Part shown: in pieces, positions 26,229 to 34,699 of the stretch
Layout of the letters: each line of letters opens with the position of its first letter
Position numbering within the stretch: position 1 is the first letter of the stretch
Assembly (NCBI GenBank): GCA_913776825.1
Contig: CAJYPV010000027.1
Span: 62,001 to 126,000 of the forward strand
DNA: 64,000 nt
Source of the DNA: Burkholderiaceae bacterium
GTDB lineage: Bacteria; Pseudomonadota; Gammaproteobacteria; Burkholderiales; Burkholderiaceae_C
Reading direction: 5' to 3'
Notes under the pieces: generated by a model
Seen by the model: only the letters and a program-made list of their open reading frames with translations
What the model was told of the DNA's origin: nothing
Database searches by the model: none
Position numbers and translations under genes: made by a program

Positions 26229-26803
26229 GCGCGCGACTCCTCATCATCTTCTTGCGAAAGCTGATGGCCAGCGCCCGGCGCACCTGGGCGGTCGCCCGTC
26301 TGCAGGCCGCGCATCCGGGCTGCCATATCGACGCGCGAGCACTGATTGTTCAACCCTCCGGTGCCACGCTGGAATTGGGGCGTTCGGTGCATGTGGGAGC
26401 GCATACGCTGCTGATGCTCGAAAACCTCGTGGATGCGGAAGGTGCCGTGCCGGCGCGGCTGACCATCGGCGACGACACTTACCTCGGCGAATTCAACAAC
26501 CTCCGCGTCAATGGACACTTGCGCATCGGACGTCAATGCCTGATTTCTCAGCATGTGAACATCGTCTGCACCAATCACCAGAGCCGCAAGGGCGAAGCCA
26601 TCCAGGCTCAAGGCTGGCGGCGTGACCGGCTCGGGGTTGATATTGGCGATGGCGTCTGGATCGGTGCGGGCGCCACGATTCTGCCGGGGGTGCAGATCGG
26701 TGATGGGGCAGTTATCGCAGCGGGCAGCGTTGTTCATCGCGATGTGGCTGCCAACACGGTCGTGGGCGGTGTGCCTGCCCGTTTCATCAAGGATCGCGAG
26801 TGA
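26225..26803 (+). CDS. Hexapeptide-repeat acyltransferase
   Basis: This 192-residue protein resembles WbbJ/Cap5H-type acetyltransferases: LTIGDDTYLGEFNNLRVNG, then the ISQHVNIVCTNH loop with the catalytic-type histidine, then VDIGDGVWIGAGATILPGVQIG. It is the fourth beta-helix acyltransferase gene (counting the WxcM fusion as a separate one) in the locus, implying a heavily acylated glycan. It sits between two glycosyltransferase genes, overlapping both by 4 nt. Confidence 0.83.
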   Translation: MSARLLIIFLRKLMASARRTWAVARLQAAHPGCHIDARALIVQPSGATLELGRSVHVGAHTLLMLENLVDAEGAVPARLTIGDDTYLGEFNNLRVNGHLRIGRQCLISQHVNIVCTNHQSRKGEAIQAQGWRRDRLGVDIGDGVWIGAGATILPGVQIGDGAVIAAGSVVHRDVAANTVVGGVPARFIKDRE

Positions 26804-28002
26804 CGATGCCGATCGTCCAAAGCACGTCGACGGGGCGTGCGCCATCGACCCGCGTGGCCGTGGTGCTGACCGTGCTCGATTCCGGAGGTCACGAGCGAAT
26901 GCTCATCGAGTGGCTTCGGACCGCGACCTTGCTGGGATTTCAGGTTGACGTTCATGTTCCTGCCGAGTCGGATCTGCCGCCGCTGTTGGATGCTGCCGGA
27001 CTGACATGGCATGCCACGGGACATCGCCGGCCCCGACACGGCCAGCGGGCCCGCACGGTCATGTGGCAGCACTATCGCGAGACGGTCCGGACGCTGGCCG
27101 GCTTGCCGGCAGGGGCGGCCGTCCTGCTGGCACCGGGCGCGATGCAGACCGGCTTGTCGCACCTGTGGGCCGCTTTGTGCTCGCGCCGGAAATTGGCCGC
27201 TTACGTCCCCATGGCATTCCCGTCTTCGGTGCTCGGCGCGAGCCGACCTGGCCTGCGCGACGTTTTGACCGGCTGGCTGGCGCGCCAGGTCGGGCGATGG
27301 ATCACGATCTCGTCGCAGCAGGCCCGTCTACTGCAGCAGCTCTGGCGCGTTCAGGCGCCGGTCACCGTCATTCCCAATCGGCTGTCGACGTGGGCATCCG
27401 ATCGTGCGGAGATGGCACGTCCCGTCCCTCGCGTGGCTCCGATTCATCCACGACGCCAGACCGTGCTCTTCGCGGGTCGATTCGACCCGTTCCAGAAGGG
27501 TCTGGATTGGCTGGCGGACCTGCTGTCGGCCGGCCATCTGGAGAGCGATGTCCACCTCATCGCGCAGGGCAAAGGGCCGGGCGAGACCATGCTCCGTATC
27601 GCTGCGGCGCGGGCCGGCGGAGACCGGCTGCGCTTGCTGCCGTGGGGACCTGTGTCCTTCGATCAGGCCGATGTGCTGCTGCTGTGTTCGCGCTTTGAGG
27701 GCCTGCCGCTGATTGCGATCGAGGCGATTGCGGCTGGCCTGCCGGTTGTGGCAACCACGACCAGCGGTTTGTCCGATGTGCTGCCCGCGTCGTGCCTGTA
27801 CGAATTTGGCGATGCAAAGGGGCTGCAGCTGGCGCTTAATCGGCTACGCGATCCCGCCTGTCGGGAGGCGAGTGTGGCTGAAGCGCGCCGCGCGCTGGAC
27901 GGGTTGCTGTCCGATCGGGTTTATCACGAGGGCATTCGGGCGGCGATGAGCTGGTTGTCCGGTAGCCCTCCCAATAAAAGCGGCCTGCGGCCCTCGCCCT
28001 GA
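26800..28002 (+). CDS. Glycosyltransferase family 4 (group 1)
   Basis: This 400-residue GT-B enzyme has VLTVLDSGGHERMLIEWL at the N-terminus, VIPNRLS at the linker and the donor-site pattern SRFEGLPLIAIEAIAAGLPVV (near residues 300-320), which holds the two glutamates of the EX7E motif. The start is the GTG at 26800 overlapping the previous stop, or the ATG two codons later. The product adds a sugar of unknown type. Confidence 0.86.
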   Translation: MTMPIVQSTSTGRAPSTRVAVVLTVLDSGGHERMLIEWLRTATLLGFQVDVHVPAESDLPPLLDAAGLTWHATGHRRPRHGQRARTVMWQHYRETVRTLAGLPAGAAVLLAPGAMQTGLSHLWAALCSRRKLAAYVPMAFPSSVLGASRPGLRDVLTGWLARQVGRWITISSQQARLLQQLWRVQAPVTVIPNRLSTWASDRAEMARPVPRVAPIHPRRQTVLFAGRFDPFQKGLDWLADLLSAGHLESDVHLIAQGKGPGETMLRIAAARAGGDRLRLLPWGPVSFDQADVLLLCSRFEGLPLIAIEAIAAGLPVVATTTSGLSDVLPASCLYEFGDAKGLQLALNRLRDPACREASVAEARRALDGLLSDRVYHEGIRAAMSWLSGSPPNKSGLRPSP

Positions 28003-28005
28003 CCC

Positions 28006-28980
28006 ATGGATACCCTCATCCCCAGCGCGTTGGCTCTCTACGGCCTCCTGCTGCTGATCCTCATCATTTCGCCGCACCGGCGCTGGGCCGTGCCGCTGCT
28101 GGTCGTGGGCGTCGTGATTCGTTTCGCCTGCACGGGCCTGCGGACGACCGTCGGTTCCGACGTCGCGGCCTACACGATGGTGCTCAGCCAGTGCGACTTG
28201 ACTGTGATCAACGCGCTTGAACTGTTCTGGTATGCGGGCTGCATGCCGTCTCACTACATGTCGCTGCTGATCGATCTGCCGTTCCTGTGGATCGGGCTGC
28301 TGGACACAGTGCTGTTCTGGTTCATCGCGCGCAAAGGGGGGATGCGTCTCGCGGCCTTCCATGATCTTGTCTATCTGCAATCGACCGGCATGGGCGCGAT
28401 CCGCCAGGCCCTGGCGATGAAGCTCATGATCCTGGCCGTGCTGGTGTACCTGGAAAGCTCCCGGCGTCCGGACTGGCGTGCCAACCGGCTGATGCTTTTG
28501 ACGCCGTTCATTCACCTGGCTGCGATCGTCCCGACGGCCGCGATGATGTTCAAGTGGTCGAACATCTGGATTCGCTTGCTCATCCTCGGTCTCCCACTGG
28601 TCGCTGCAGCCTATCTGATCGACCAGACGCTGATCGACAAGATCGAGTTCTATCTGTCCTTTGAAGGTTTCCGGTCGGCGGACGCGATCTACGGAAGCTG
28701 GATCAAGCGGATCTTCCTGGTGACCGGCGTGTTGCTGCTGGCTCGCCCGCCGCGACTGGTCTGGGGCATTTATCTGATCGGCCTGGTCATCGCCGGAAGC
28801 GAATTCTGGATCCCCGAGATCGCCGTGCGGATCGGCGCCTACTTCGAGCAGTTCGAGGTGCTGCTGCTCGCCGCGCCGATGAAGCCTCGCATGCGCAAGC
28901 TGGGGCTGATCTGGTACGCGATGGTCGGCTTGGCCTATACCGCGCGATTCATCTTGAACATTTCCTCGCTTCCCCAATGA
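28006..28980 (+). CDS. EpsG/Wzy-type membrane protein, candidate polysaccharide polymerase
   Basis: This 324-residue protein has about eight hydrophobic segments. Residues 45-60 contain GLRTTVGSDVAAYT and residues about 125-140 contain GAIRQALAMKLMILAV, the two signatures of the EpsG/Wzy group (a tyrosine-rich first loop and an IRQxLA helix). It is the only candidate polymerase I find in the locus. It is short compared with most Wzy proteins, which makes the call uncertain. It starts 3 nt after the upstream stop and its stop overlaps the next gene as ATGA. Confidence 0.68.
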   Translation: MDTLIPSALALYGLLLLILIISPHRRWAVPLLVVGVVIRFACTGLRTTVGSDVAAYTMVLSQCDLTVINALELFWYAGCMPSHYMSLLIDLPFLWIGLLDTVLFWFIARKGGMRLAAFHDLVYLQSTGMGAIRQALAMKLMILAVLVYLESSRRPDWRANRLMLLTPFIHLAAIVPTAAMMFKWSNIWIRLLILGLPLVAAAYLIDQTLIDKIEFYLSFEGFRSADAIYGSWIKRIFLVTGVLLLARPPRLVWGIYLIGLVIAGSEFWIPEIAVRIGAYFEQFEVLLLAAPMKPRMRKLGLIWYAMVGLAYTARFILNISSLPQ

Positions 28981-30143
28981 CCGGTTTACAGCAACTCTCA
29001 CGCCGGCGGCTGTTTGTGACGCGCGGCGGCGGCGATGGGACCGGCGGCGGCGTCGGACATTCCTGGTCGCGCGATCTCCATGTGCCGCTGCTGGGCGGTG
29101 AAGGCGTATGCCAATCCCATGTACTGGATCTACCCGGTGGCATCGGACCGATACGCAAGATCAAGACCCTGTGGCGTCTGAAGAAGGGGCATTTGGCGGG
29201 CGTGCACGACCTCAGTCTCCGGACATATACCGAGCTGGTGGATCGCCTTCGTCCTGAGGCCGTGCTGCTCGATTCGACATTGTTCGGACCCCTCGCGCCG
29301 GCTGCGCGCTCACAGGGTGCCCGCGTGGTGACGCAGAGCTACAACTGCGAATTCGACTTCTATGCGGGCGAAGCCGCGCTTCGCGGCGGTCTGGCGGGCG
29401 AGCTGATGCGCGGTGCGTATCTGGCGGAGGAGCAGTCGTTACGACAGTCCGACCTCGTGCTGTCGTTGACGGATTACGACACCAACCGCTTCCGTCAGCT
29501 CTATGACGTGGACTGCCCGGTCGTTACGTTCAATCCGATCCTCGCACTGCTGCGCGATGCCCTGACGCCGCAAGCCGTGGCTGCGGTGGAGGCGGACCGG
29601 GCGACACGTAGGCACGATCAAGGCGTCGCGCCTTATGCGGTGTTCCTCGGCTCCGCTGGCTATCAGAACCGAAGAGCCTGCCTGCGCCTGGCGCAGACCT
29701 GGACCGGTGCGCACGCTCGGCTGCTTGTCATCGGCAAGGTGGGGCAATGGCTGCGGGAAAAGGTCGGCGACGCTGAATTGCGTGCGCGCAGAATCGAGAT
29801 CACCGGCTTCCTGCCATCCTTGAGCGACACCTTGCGAGGCGCCATCGCCATGGTCTGCCCGATGACGCTCGGCAGCGGGATGAAGGTGAAGATTCTGGAC
29901 GCGCTGGCCTATGGGGTTCCGGTGTTGGTCAGCGAGGAAGCCTCGCATGGCTTCGAATTCGCGCAGGCGACCGGGCACGTCCGTCCATGTGCAACCCAGG
30001 ACATGGAGACCGCCGCCGCAGGTCTGGTCAGTGAGGCACTGTCAGTTGGTCGACTGGCTCAAGCCGTGGGTGAGGAGATGGCGCTGCAGCGACAGGCGTT
30101 GCTGCAAGCCTATGCGTCATTGGGACTGGAGACTGGTCCATGA
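28977..30143 (+). CDS. Glycosyltransferase group 1-like
   Basis: This 388-residue GT-B protein has an opening VTRGGGDGTGGGVGHSW glycine-rich loop, a VTQSYNCEFDFYAGEA segment in the acceptor domain, and a donor segment GSGMKVKILDALAYGVPVLVS. This is the form seen in many surface-glycan transferases with Lys-Ile-Leu-Asp-Ala. The specificity is unknown. It is coupled by 4-nt overlaps to the polymerase candidate and to the next transferase. Confidence 0.8.
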   Translation: MTGLQQLSRRRLFVTRGGGDGTGGGVGHSWSRDLHVPLLGGEGVCQSHVLDLPGGIGPIRKIKTLWRLKKGHLAGVHDLSLRTYTELVDRLRPEAVLLDSTLFGPLAPAARSQGARVVTQSYNCEFDFYAGEAALRGGLAGELMRGAYLAEEQSLRQSDLVLSLTDYDTNRFRQLYDVDCPVVTFNPILALLRDALTPQAVAAVEADRATRRHDQGVAPYAVFLGSAGYQNRRACLRLAQTWTGAHARLLVIGKVGQWLREKVGDAELRARRIEITGFLPSLSDTLRGAIAMVCPMTLGSGMKVKILDALAYGVPVLVSEEASHGFEFAQATGHVRPCATQDMETAAAGLVSEALSVGRLAQAVGEEMALQRQALLQAYASLGLETGP

Positions 30144-31324
30144 GAGACACCTCGACTCCGGAATGCAGCCTGGAGCAGTTGCTGGCCGGCCGGCGAGTGT
30201 TGTTCGTCAACGGTATTCGATCGGATCAGCCGTCCGGCGGCAATACGGCCACCCAATCGATGCTGAGCCGATGGCGCGAGCGCGGCTTGTGCGACTTGGT
30301 CGAGTTGGGCTTGAATCCTGCGCAGGGCGAGTCTGAACGGGCCTTCGCGCTCAAGACGTTCCCTGCCGCGCTGTTCGTGCTGTGGGGACGTTTCTCGGGT
30401 CAGGTATGGCTGGAATTCTTCCGGCGCGTCTCGCCGTTGCTATGGCTGCGCTGCCTGTGGGCCCGTTGGCGCATCCGGCCCGACGTGGTGGTGTTTAACC
30501 ACCACGCATCCTTCATGTTTTTGAGCGTGTTCACTGGCTTGTCGCGTGTGCTGGTCTGGCATGACGTGCTCAGCCTGAAACAGGTGCCCGGTGTGGACCG
30601 CCGGCGGGATGCACGGCGTTGCGCTTATCTGGAGCGGCGCGCAATCCGGCAGGCCAGTCATGCGGTGACGTTTTCCTTCGATGACGAACGGGCGCTGAGC
30701 TTGCTGCATCGCATCAAACCGGTGGTGATGCCCGTGATCGATGGCCGAGCCCGCCCCCGACCTCCGAACCGCGTGGTGCGTGCCGGCCAGTGGCTGTTGA
30801 TCGGTAACTGGGCCCGGGTCGAGAACACGGAAGGTGCTGAGGCGTTCCTTCGCGCCTGCGCCGCCATCCTCGAAAGCGGCGAGGCGAGGGCCTCCGCCGC
30901 ATTTCACGTCGCCGGCCACGGCAGCGAGGCTTTCGTGCGGCAGCTGATCGCGCAATGTCCCGCAGTGGCACGCCTCGATCTGCGGGTGACCGCGCGCTAT
31001 GGCGACATCCAGGATTTCGACGAAGCCGCGCTGCTCGCGCCCTTGCGTCAAGGGGCCGGCATCAAGCTCAAGACCATCGAGGCCTGGTCCGCAGGCATCC
31101 CGGTTTTGGGGACCGCCCAGGCCTTCACCGGTCTGCCGGCCCGCGTCTGGCGCCGCGGAGGCCATCGAGTGGATTCCGTCGAGGCGCTGGCTCGCCTGTG
31201 CCTGACCGACGGCGCGCTCGATGCGGTGCTGACCCAACTCCGGCCGCTTGAGGCCTACGACGCTTACCAGGCCGCGATCCGTGAGACCGAGGCACAGCCC
31301 CGCCAAGCTCCCTTGAACAAATGA
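30140..31324 (+). CDS. Glycosyltransferase group 1-like
   Basis: The protein has 394 residues. The N-terminal part (about 1-180) reads as a Rossmann-like acceptor domain with VLFVNGIRSDQPSGGNTAT. The donor segment is GAGIKLKTIEAWSAGIPVLG, similar in layout to its upstream neighbour, so the two may be distant paralogues. The codon use is slightly less G/C-biased than in the genes at 8-19 kb. Donor and acceptor unknown. Confidence 0.78.
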   Translation: MRDTSTPECSLEQLLAGRRVLFVNGIRSDQPSGGNTATQSMLSRWRERGLCDLVELGLNPAQGESERAFALKTFPAALFVLWGRFSGQVWLEFFRRVSPLLWLRCLWARWRIRPDVVVFNHHASFMFLSVFTGLSRVLVWHDVLSLKQVPGVDRRRDARRCAYLERRAIRQASHAVTFSFDDERALSLLHRIKPVVMPVIDGRARPRPPNRVVRAGQWLLIGNWARVENTEGAEAFLRACAAILESGEARASAAFHVAGHGSEAFVRQLIAQCPAVARLDLRVTARYGDIQDFDEAALLAPLRQGAGIKLKTIEAWSAGIPVLGTAQAFTGLPARVWRRGGHRVDSVEALARLCLTDGALDAVLTQLRPLEAYDAYQAAIRETEAQPRQAPLNK

Positions 31325-32133
31325 CACGCGAAGGACTCCTGCCAACCCAGTTGGCCATTTCAATCGTCAGCCACGGTCAGGGCCATCTGATCCGCCCCCT
31401 GCTCGAGGACCTTCAGCCAGTGATTCGGCAGGGTGCGGAGATCGTGCTGACGCTCAACATTCCGGAAGATGAGTCCTTCATCGAGGGACTGGCCCTAGGT
31501 CTGACGATGATTCGAAACTCGACGCCGAAGGGCTTCGGGGACAACCACAATGCGGCGAGTGCGGTCAGCTCACGTGATTGGTTCGCGGTCGTGAATCCGG
31601 ACATCCGCTGCGAGGTCGATGTGTTTGCGGCATTGGCTGAAACCCACCAGCGCCGCGGTGCGGGTGTCGTGGCGCCTCGGGTCCTGGCGCCTGACGGTCG
31701 GGATGAGGACAGTGTGCGTCGCTACCCATCGATCCTGCGTATTGCGGGACGGGTGCTGGCGCGCTTTGCAGGACGTCGGCTGCAGGCGGACTATGCGTTG
31801 GACGATGGCGAGGTGAAATCGGTGGACTGGGCGGCCGGCATGTTCCTGCTGTTCACCATGGACGATTTCCGCCGCATCGGTGGCTTCGATACTCGATATT
31901 TCATGTATTTGGAAGACGCGGACATCTGCCGGAGACTGGCTGCCGTCGGCCTGCCCACGGTGTTGGATCCACGTGTGCAGGTGATTCATGATGCGCAGCG
32001 CGCCACCGGACGGAGCCGACAGCATCTGCGCTGGCACGTCTCAAGCCTGATGCGGTTCCTCTTCCTCGCGCCTTGGTCCAGGCGTCCGCCATCGTTGACG
32101 GCGGCTTCGGCGCGAGCGTCCGACCATCGCTGA
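31321..32133 (+). CDS. Glycosyltransferase family 2, rhamnosyltransferase-like
   Basis: This 270-residue GT-A enzyme has ISIVSHGQGHLIRPLLEDL, a FGDNHNAA segment, WFAVVNPDIRC with the metal-binding acidic motif, and the late WAAGMFLLF...GGFDTRYFMYLEDADICRR pattern of WbbL-type rhamnosyltransferases. It is the last gene of the plus-strand run, ending convergently with the minus-strand operon. The rhamnose preference is only an analogy. Confidence 0.87.
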   Translation: MTREGLLPTQLAISIVSHGQGHLIRPLLEDLQPVIRQGAEIVLTLNIPEDESFIEGLALGLTMIRNSTPKGFGDNHNAASAVSSRDWFAVVNPDIRCEVDVFAALAETHQRRGAGVVAPRVLAPDGRDEDSVRRYPSILRIAGRVLARFAGRRLQADYALDDGEVKSVDWAAGMFLLFTMDDFRRIGGFDTRYFMYLEDADICRRLAAVGLPTVLDPRVQVIHDAQRATGRSRQHLRWHVSSLMRFLFLAPWSRRPPSLTAASARASDHR

Positions 32134-32152
32134 CGCGCGTTGCCGCGTCAGC
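32129..32152. terminator. Perfect hairpin between convergent operons, no T-run
   Basis: GCTGACGCG (32129-32137) pairs with CGCGTCAGC (32144-32152) around a 6-base loop and covers the stop codon of the last glycosyltransferase gene. It sits between the two convergent operons of the locus. Without a U-tract it is not a standard intrinsic terminator; it may block read-through or protect 3' ends. Confidence 0.4.
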
Positions 32153-32160
32153 GCTCGGCG

Positions 32161-32727
32161 TCAAGCTGCTGGCGTCACCTCGAGCGGCGAGGTCAGCAGC
32201 GCTGCGAACTTGTGCAGGGCGGCATCGATACGGTCCGCATCAAGCACGTAGTGAATATCCTCGTCGGTCTCTCCGGTGCGCCGGGCGCCGAAGAATCTCT
32301 CATGGAATCGAGCCACCGATTCATTGTCCCGTCGCACATCGATGCGGGCGGACGAGAAGCCCAATTGTCGCGCGTAGGCGTACACCAACAGCACCGATTC
32401 GATGGAGGTCATCGGCCCCTGTCCGTTCACCATCAGCCAAGAGCCCCAGGAGAAACTGTCTCCTTGCGCGTCATAGAGGCGGATGCAACCGAGCGGACGG
32501 GATTCTCCATCACAGATGATGAAGTAGGCTTGGTCATCCCGCGCTGTGTACCACCGCAACCATGCGGCCTGGTCTTCGACCCGCGACGACGTCGGCGAAA
32601 GATAGCGGCTCTTGACCGGGTCCGTACGCAGTTCGTGGATGAAGCCCGCGTCCGCCTCCGTTGCATCGCGCAGCACGAGGTTGGCGCCGCGGATCGCCGC
32701 GGCTTTCCTGATCACGGGGGTGCTCAT
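32161..32727 (-). CDS. GNAT-family N-acyltransferase
   Basis: This 188-residue protein has the GNAT fold: LRDATEADAGFIHELRTD at the first strand and helix, LGCIRLYD in strand 4, and an SARIDVRRDNESVARFHERF segment matching the late motif of RimJ/PseH-like acetyltransferases. It is the last gene of the wza-wzz-acp-sdr-ANL-GNAT operon, overlapping the ANL gene by 1 nt. In this context I infer transfer of an acyl group from the dedicated carrier protein or from CoA onto an amino sugar. Acetyl-CoA as donor is equally possible. Confidence 0.8.
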   Translation of the reverse strand: MSTPVIRKAAAIRGANLVLRDATEADAGFIHELRTDPVKSRYLSPTSSRVEDQAAWLRWYTARDDQAYFIICDGESRPLGCIRLYDAQGDSFSWGSWLMVNGQGPMTSIESVLLVYAYARQLGFSSARIDVRRDNESVARFHERFFGARRTGETDEDIHYVLDADRIDAALHKFAALLTSPLEVTPAA

Positions 32728-34022
32728 CAGGCTTTCTTGAAGCGATGGCCGACAGCGACGGCCTCGACACGAATGCGTTTCGGCACCATGTGCGGCTGGA
32801 GGCGATCCTTCATGAAGGTCATCAGGGCGGCCTTGTCCACCTCTTGGCCGTCCACGGGCTGCACCGTCAATTCGACGTGCTGACCAGTGATTGGGTTCGA
32901 GCGTGGCTCTGCCTTCACCAGGTTCACGCCGGGATAGTCGAGAGCCACGCGCTCCACCTCCGACGCCATGAACTTCAGCCCGCCGACATTGATGACGTCG
33001 CTGATCCGACCGACGACCTTGTAGCAGCCGTCCTCGACCTCAACGACATCCTTGGTGTCATACCAGCCTTCCGCATCGAAAGGCGAGGGCGCGTTGAGGT
33101 AGCCCAGCATTCGGGACGACGAGCGGATCTGCAGCACGCCGTCAACGACGCGCGTTTCCACGCCTTCGCCGCCGACCTTCATGAACAGGCTGTCGCGCGC
33201 CTTGGACTTGACCCGGACGATGCCCAGTTCCGACATGCCAAAGGTTTGGCGGAAGTCGACGCCAGGGAGCAGACGGCAGAGCTCATCCAGCGTCGGTTGA
33301 TCCATCCGCTCGGTGCCGTAGGTCATCACCTTCAAGCTTTCCGGGATCCGGTCCGGCACGGCACCGCTCATCAGCATCATGCGCAGGAATGTCGGCGTGG
33401 TCGGCAGCACCTCCACCTGGTAGTCGCGACATGTGTCGAGCACCGCGTCGACGGTGCGGCCTCGAGGTGCGACCACCACGCCGCGATTGAACAGCGTATG
33501 GAATAGCGTGTTGATGCCGCCGATATGGTCGAACAGCAGGAAGTTGAGTGTTCGTAGGGTTGGACGCGGCGTCTCGAAGCGACGAAGAAACAGCGTCATG
33601 TCGTGCAGGATCGCCTTCGGCCGTCCGGTGGTGCCGGTGGAGAAGAGGACGAGCCCCGCATGACCGCGTTCGCGCAGCGCGTCGATGAACTCGTGACGGG
33701 TGCCGTGCTCACGACGGCTCACTTGCCCGTCCTCGATCACCACGTCCACGTGTGCCGAGTCGAAGAAGTAATCGTGCTGATGGCGGGTCTCAATCGTCAA
33801 GGGAACCAGGATGACACCCAGGTCGATCAGCCGCAGCATGGTCGCGATCGAGCGCGGATTGAAGTCGCCAATCAGTGCGACCACATCGCCGCTGCGGACG
33901 GCCGACAGATCGGCAGGCGTCTGCGCCACGATGTCAGACAGGCGCAGCTCCTCGCCGGCGTGGATGAGGAATGGATGGTCATGCCCAGCCCAGATGCTGG
34001 ACAGCTTGTCGATCAATTGCAT
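32727..34022 (-). CDS. ANL-superfamily acid-activating enzyme (AMP-binding), short form
   Basis: The 431-residue protein is of the acyl/aryl-CoA synthetase and adenylation-domain type. The P-loop-like motif LFSTGTTGRPKA is near residues 125-137, an FGMSELG at the A5 position, YDTKDVVEV with the ribose-binding Asp, and GRISDVINVGGLKF at the hinge. It activates a carboxylic acid as acyl-AMP. The chain is some 80 or more residues shorter than typical ligases and ends at HRFKKA, so the catalytic C-terminal lysine, if present, is one of the last residues. With its own carrier protein gene two genes upstream it probably loads that carrier. The start is taken as the ATG at 34022 (TGATG overlap with the SDR stop), as for its neighbours; a GTG at 34025 is the alternative. 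Confidence 0.85.
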   Translation of the reverse strand: MQLIDKLSSIWAGHDHPFLIHAGEELRLSDIVAQTPADLSAVRSGDVVALIGDFNPRSIATMLRLIDLGVILVPLTIETRHQHDYFFDSAHVDVVIEDGQVSRREHGTRHEFIDALRERGHAGLVLFSTGTTGRPKAILHDMTLFLRRFETPRPTLRTLNFLLFDHIGGINTLFHTLFNRGVVVAPRGRTVDAVLDTCRDYQVEVLPTTPTFLRMMLMSGAVPDRIPESLKVMTYGTERMDQPTLDELCRLLPGVDFRQTFGMSELGIVRVKSKARDSLFMKVGGEGVETRVVDGVLQIRSSSRMLGYLNAPSPFDAEGWYDTKDVVEVEDGCYKVVGRISDVINVGGLKFMASEVERVALDYPGVNLVKAEPRSNPITGQHVELTVQPVDGQEVDKAALMTFMKDRLQPHMVPKRIRVEAVAVGHRFKKA

Positions 34023-34699
34023 CACGCACCTCCCACGTGCAAGACCTGTCCGGCCAACGAATGACTGCGCGGATCCAGCAGCAGCTCAACGAGATCTGCC
34101 ACGGCGTCCGGCGTGAATTGGCGCGGAATGACCTGCTGGTCAACGATGCGCTGAATCTGCGTGGACGTGATGCCCTTGAGCAGGTTGGTGTCGATCGGGC
34201 CGGGCGCGATGCAGTTGACCTTGATGTTGAAGTCAGCCATCTCGCGCGCAAAGGCACGGGTGAATCCTTCCACCCCTGCCTTCGACGCCGCGTAGATTGA
34301 TTCGCCCTTGAGACCCAGCGCGACCGCGATCGTCGAAAAATTGACGATGCTGCCCTGCTTGTGGCGCAACATCAGCGGGGCGAAGAGCTGGCAGCAATGA
34401 ATGGTGCCGAGCAGGTTGGTGTGAACGATGTTTCGCGACACCTGTGCCGGCGTCGTGACTGCCAGGTTCATCGACGCAATGCCGGCAGCGTTGATCAAGC
34501 CGCCGACCTGCGCGCCGTCTTTCCGCAATCGCGTGGCAACGGCCTTGACGTCGTCATAGGAAGACACATCGCAGGCCATCGCAGGGAAGGGCAGTCCGTC
34601 GACATTGCGGGCCAGTCCAAAGACCTCATGCCCGCCAGCCAGGAGACGATCGACGATCGCGCGACCCAGACCCTTGCTGGCGCCGGTGACGATGATCAT
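34022..34699 (-). CDS. Short-chain dehydrogenase/reductase, FabG-like
   Basis: This 225-residue NAD(P)-dependent SDR has TGASKGLG (5-12), a NAAG motif, Ser in FSTIAV, and YAASK as the catalytic Tyr-Lys pair. FabG-like proteins reduce 3-oxoacyl-ACP, and this one lies between the ACP gene and the acid-activating gene with 1-nt overlaps. A carrier-bound acyl substrate is therefore the simplest inference. A sugar-nucleotide substrate is an alternative. Confidence 0.86.
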   Translation of the reverse strand: MIIVTGASKGLGRAIVDRLLAGGHEVFGLARNVDGLPFPAMACDVSSYDDVKAVATRLRKDGAQVGGLINAAGIASMNLAVTTPAQVSRNIVHTNLLGTIHCCQLFAPLMLRHKQGSIVNFSTIAVALGLKGESIYAASKAGVEGFTRAFAREMADFNIKVNCIAPGPIDTNLLKGITSTQIQRIVDQQVIPRQFTPDAVADLVELLLDPRSHSLAGQVLHVGGA

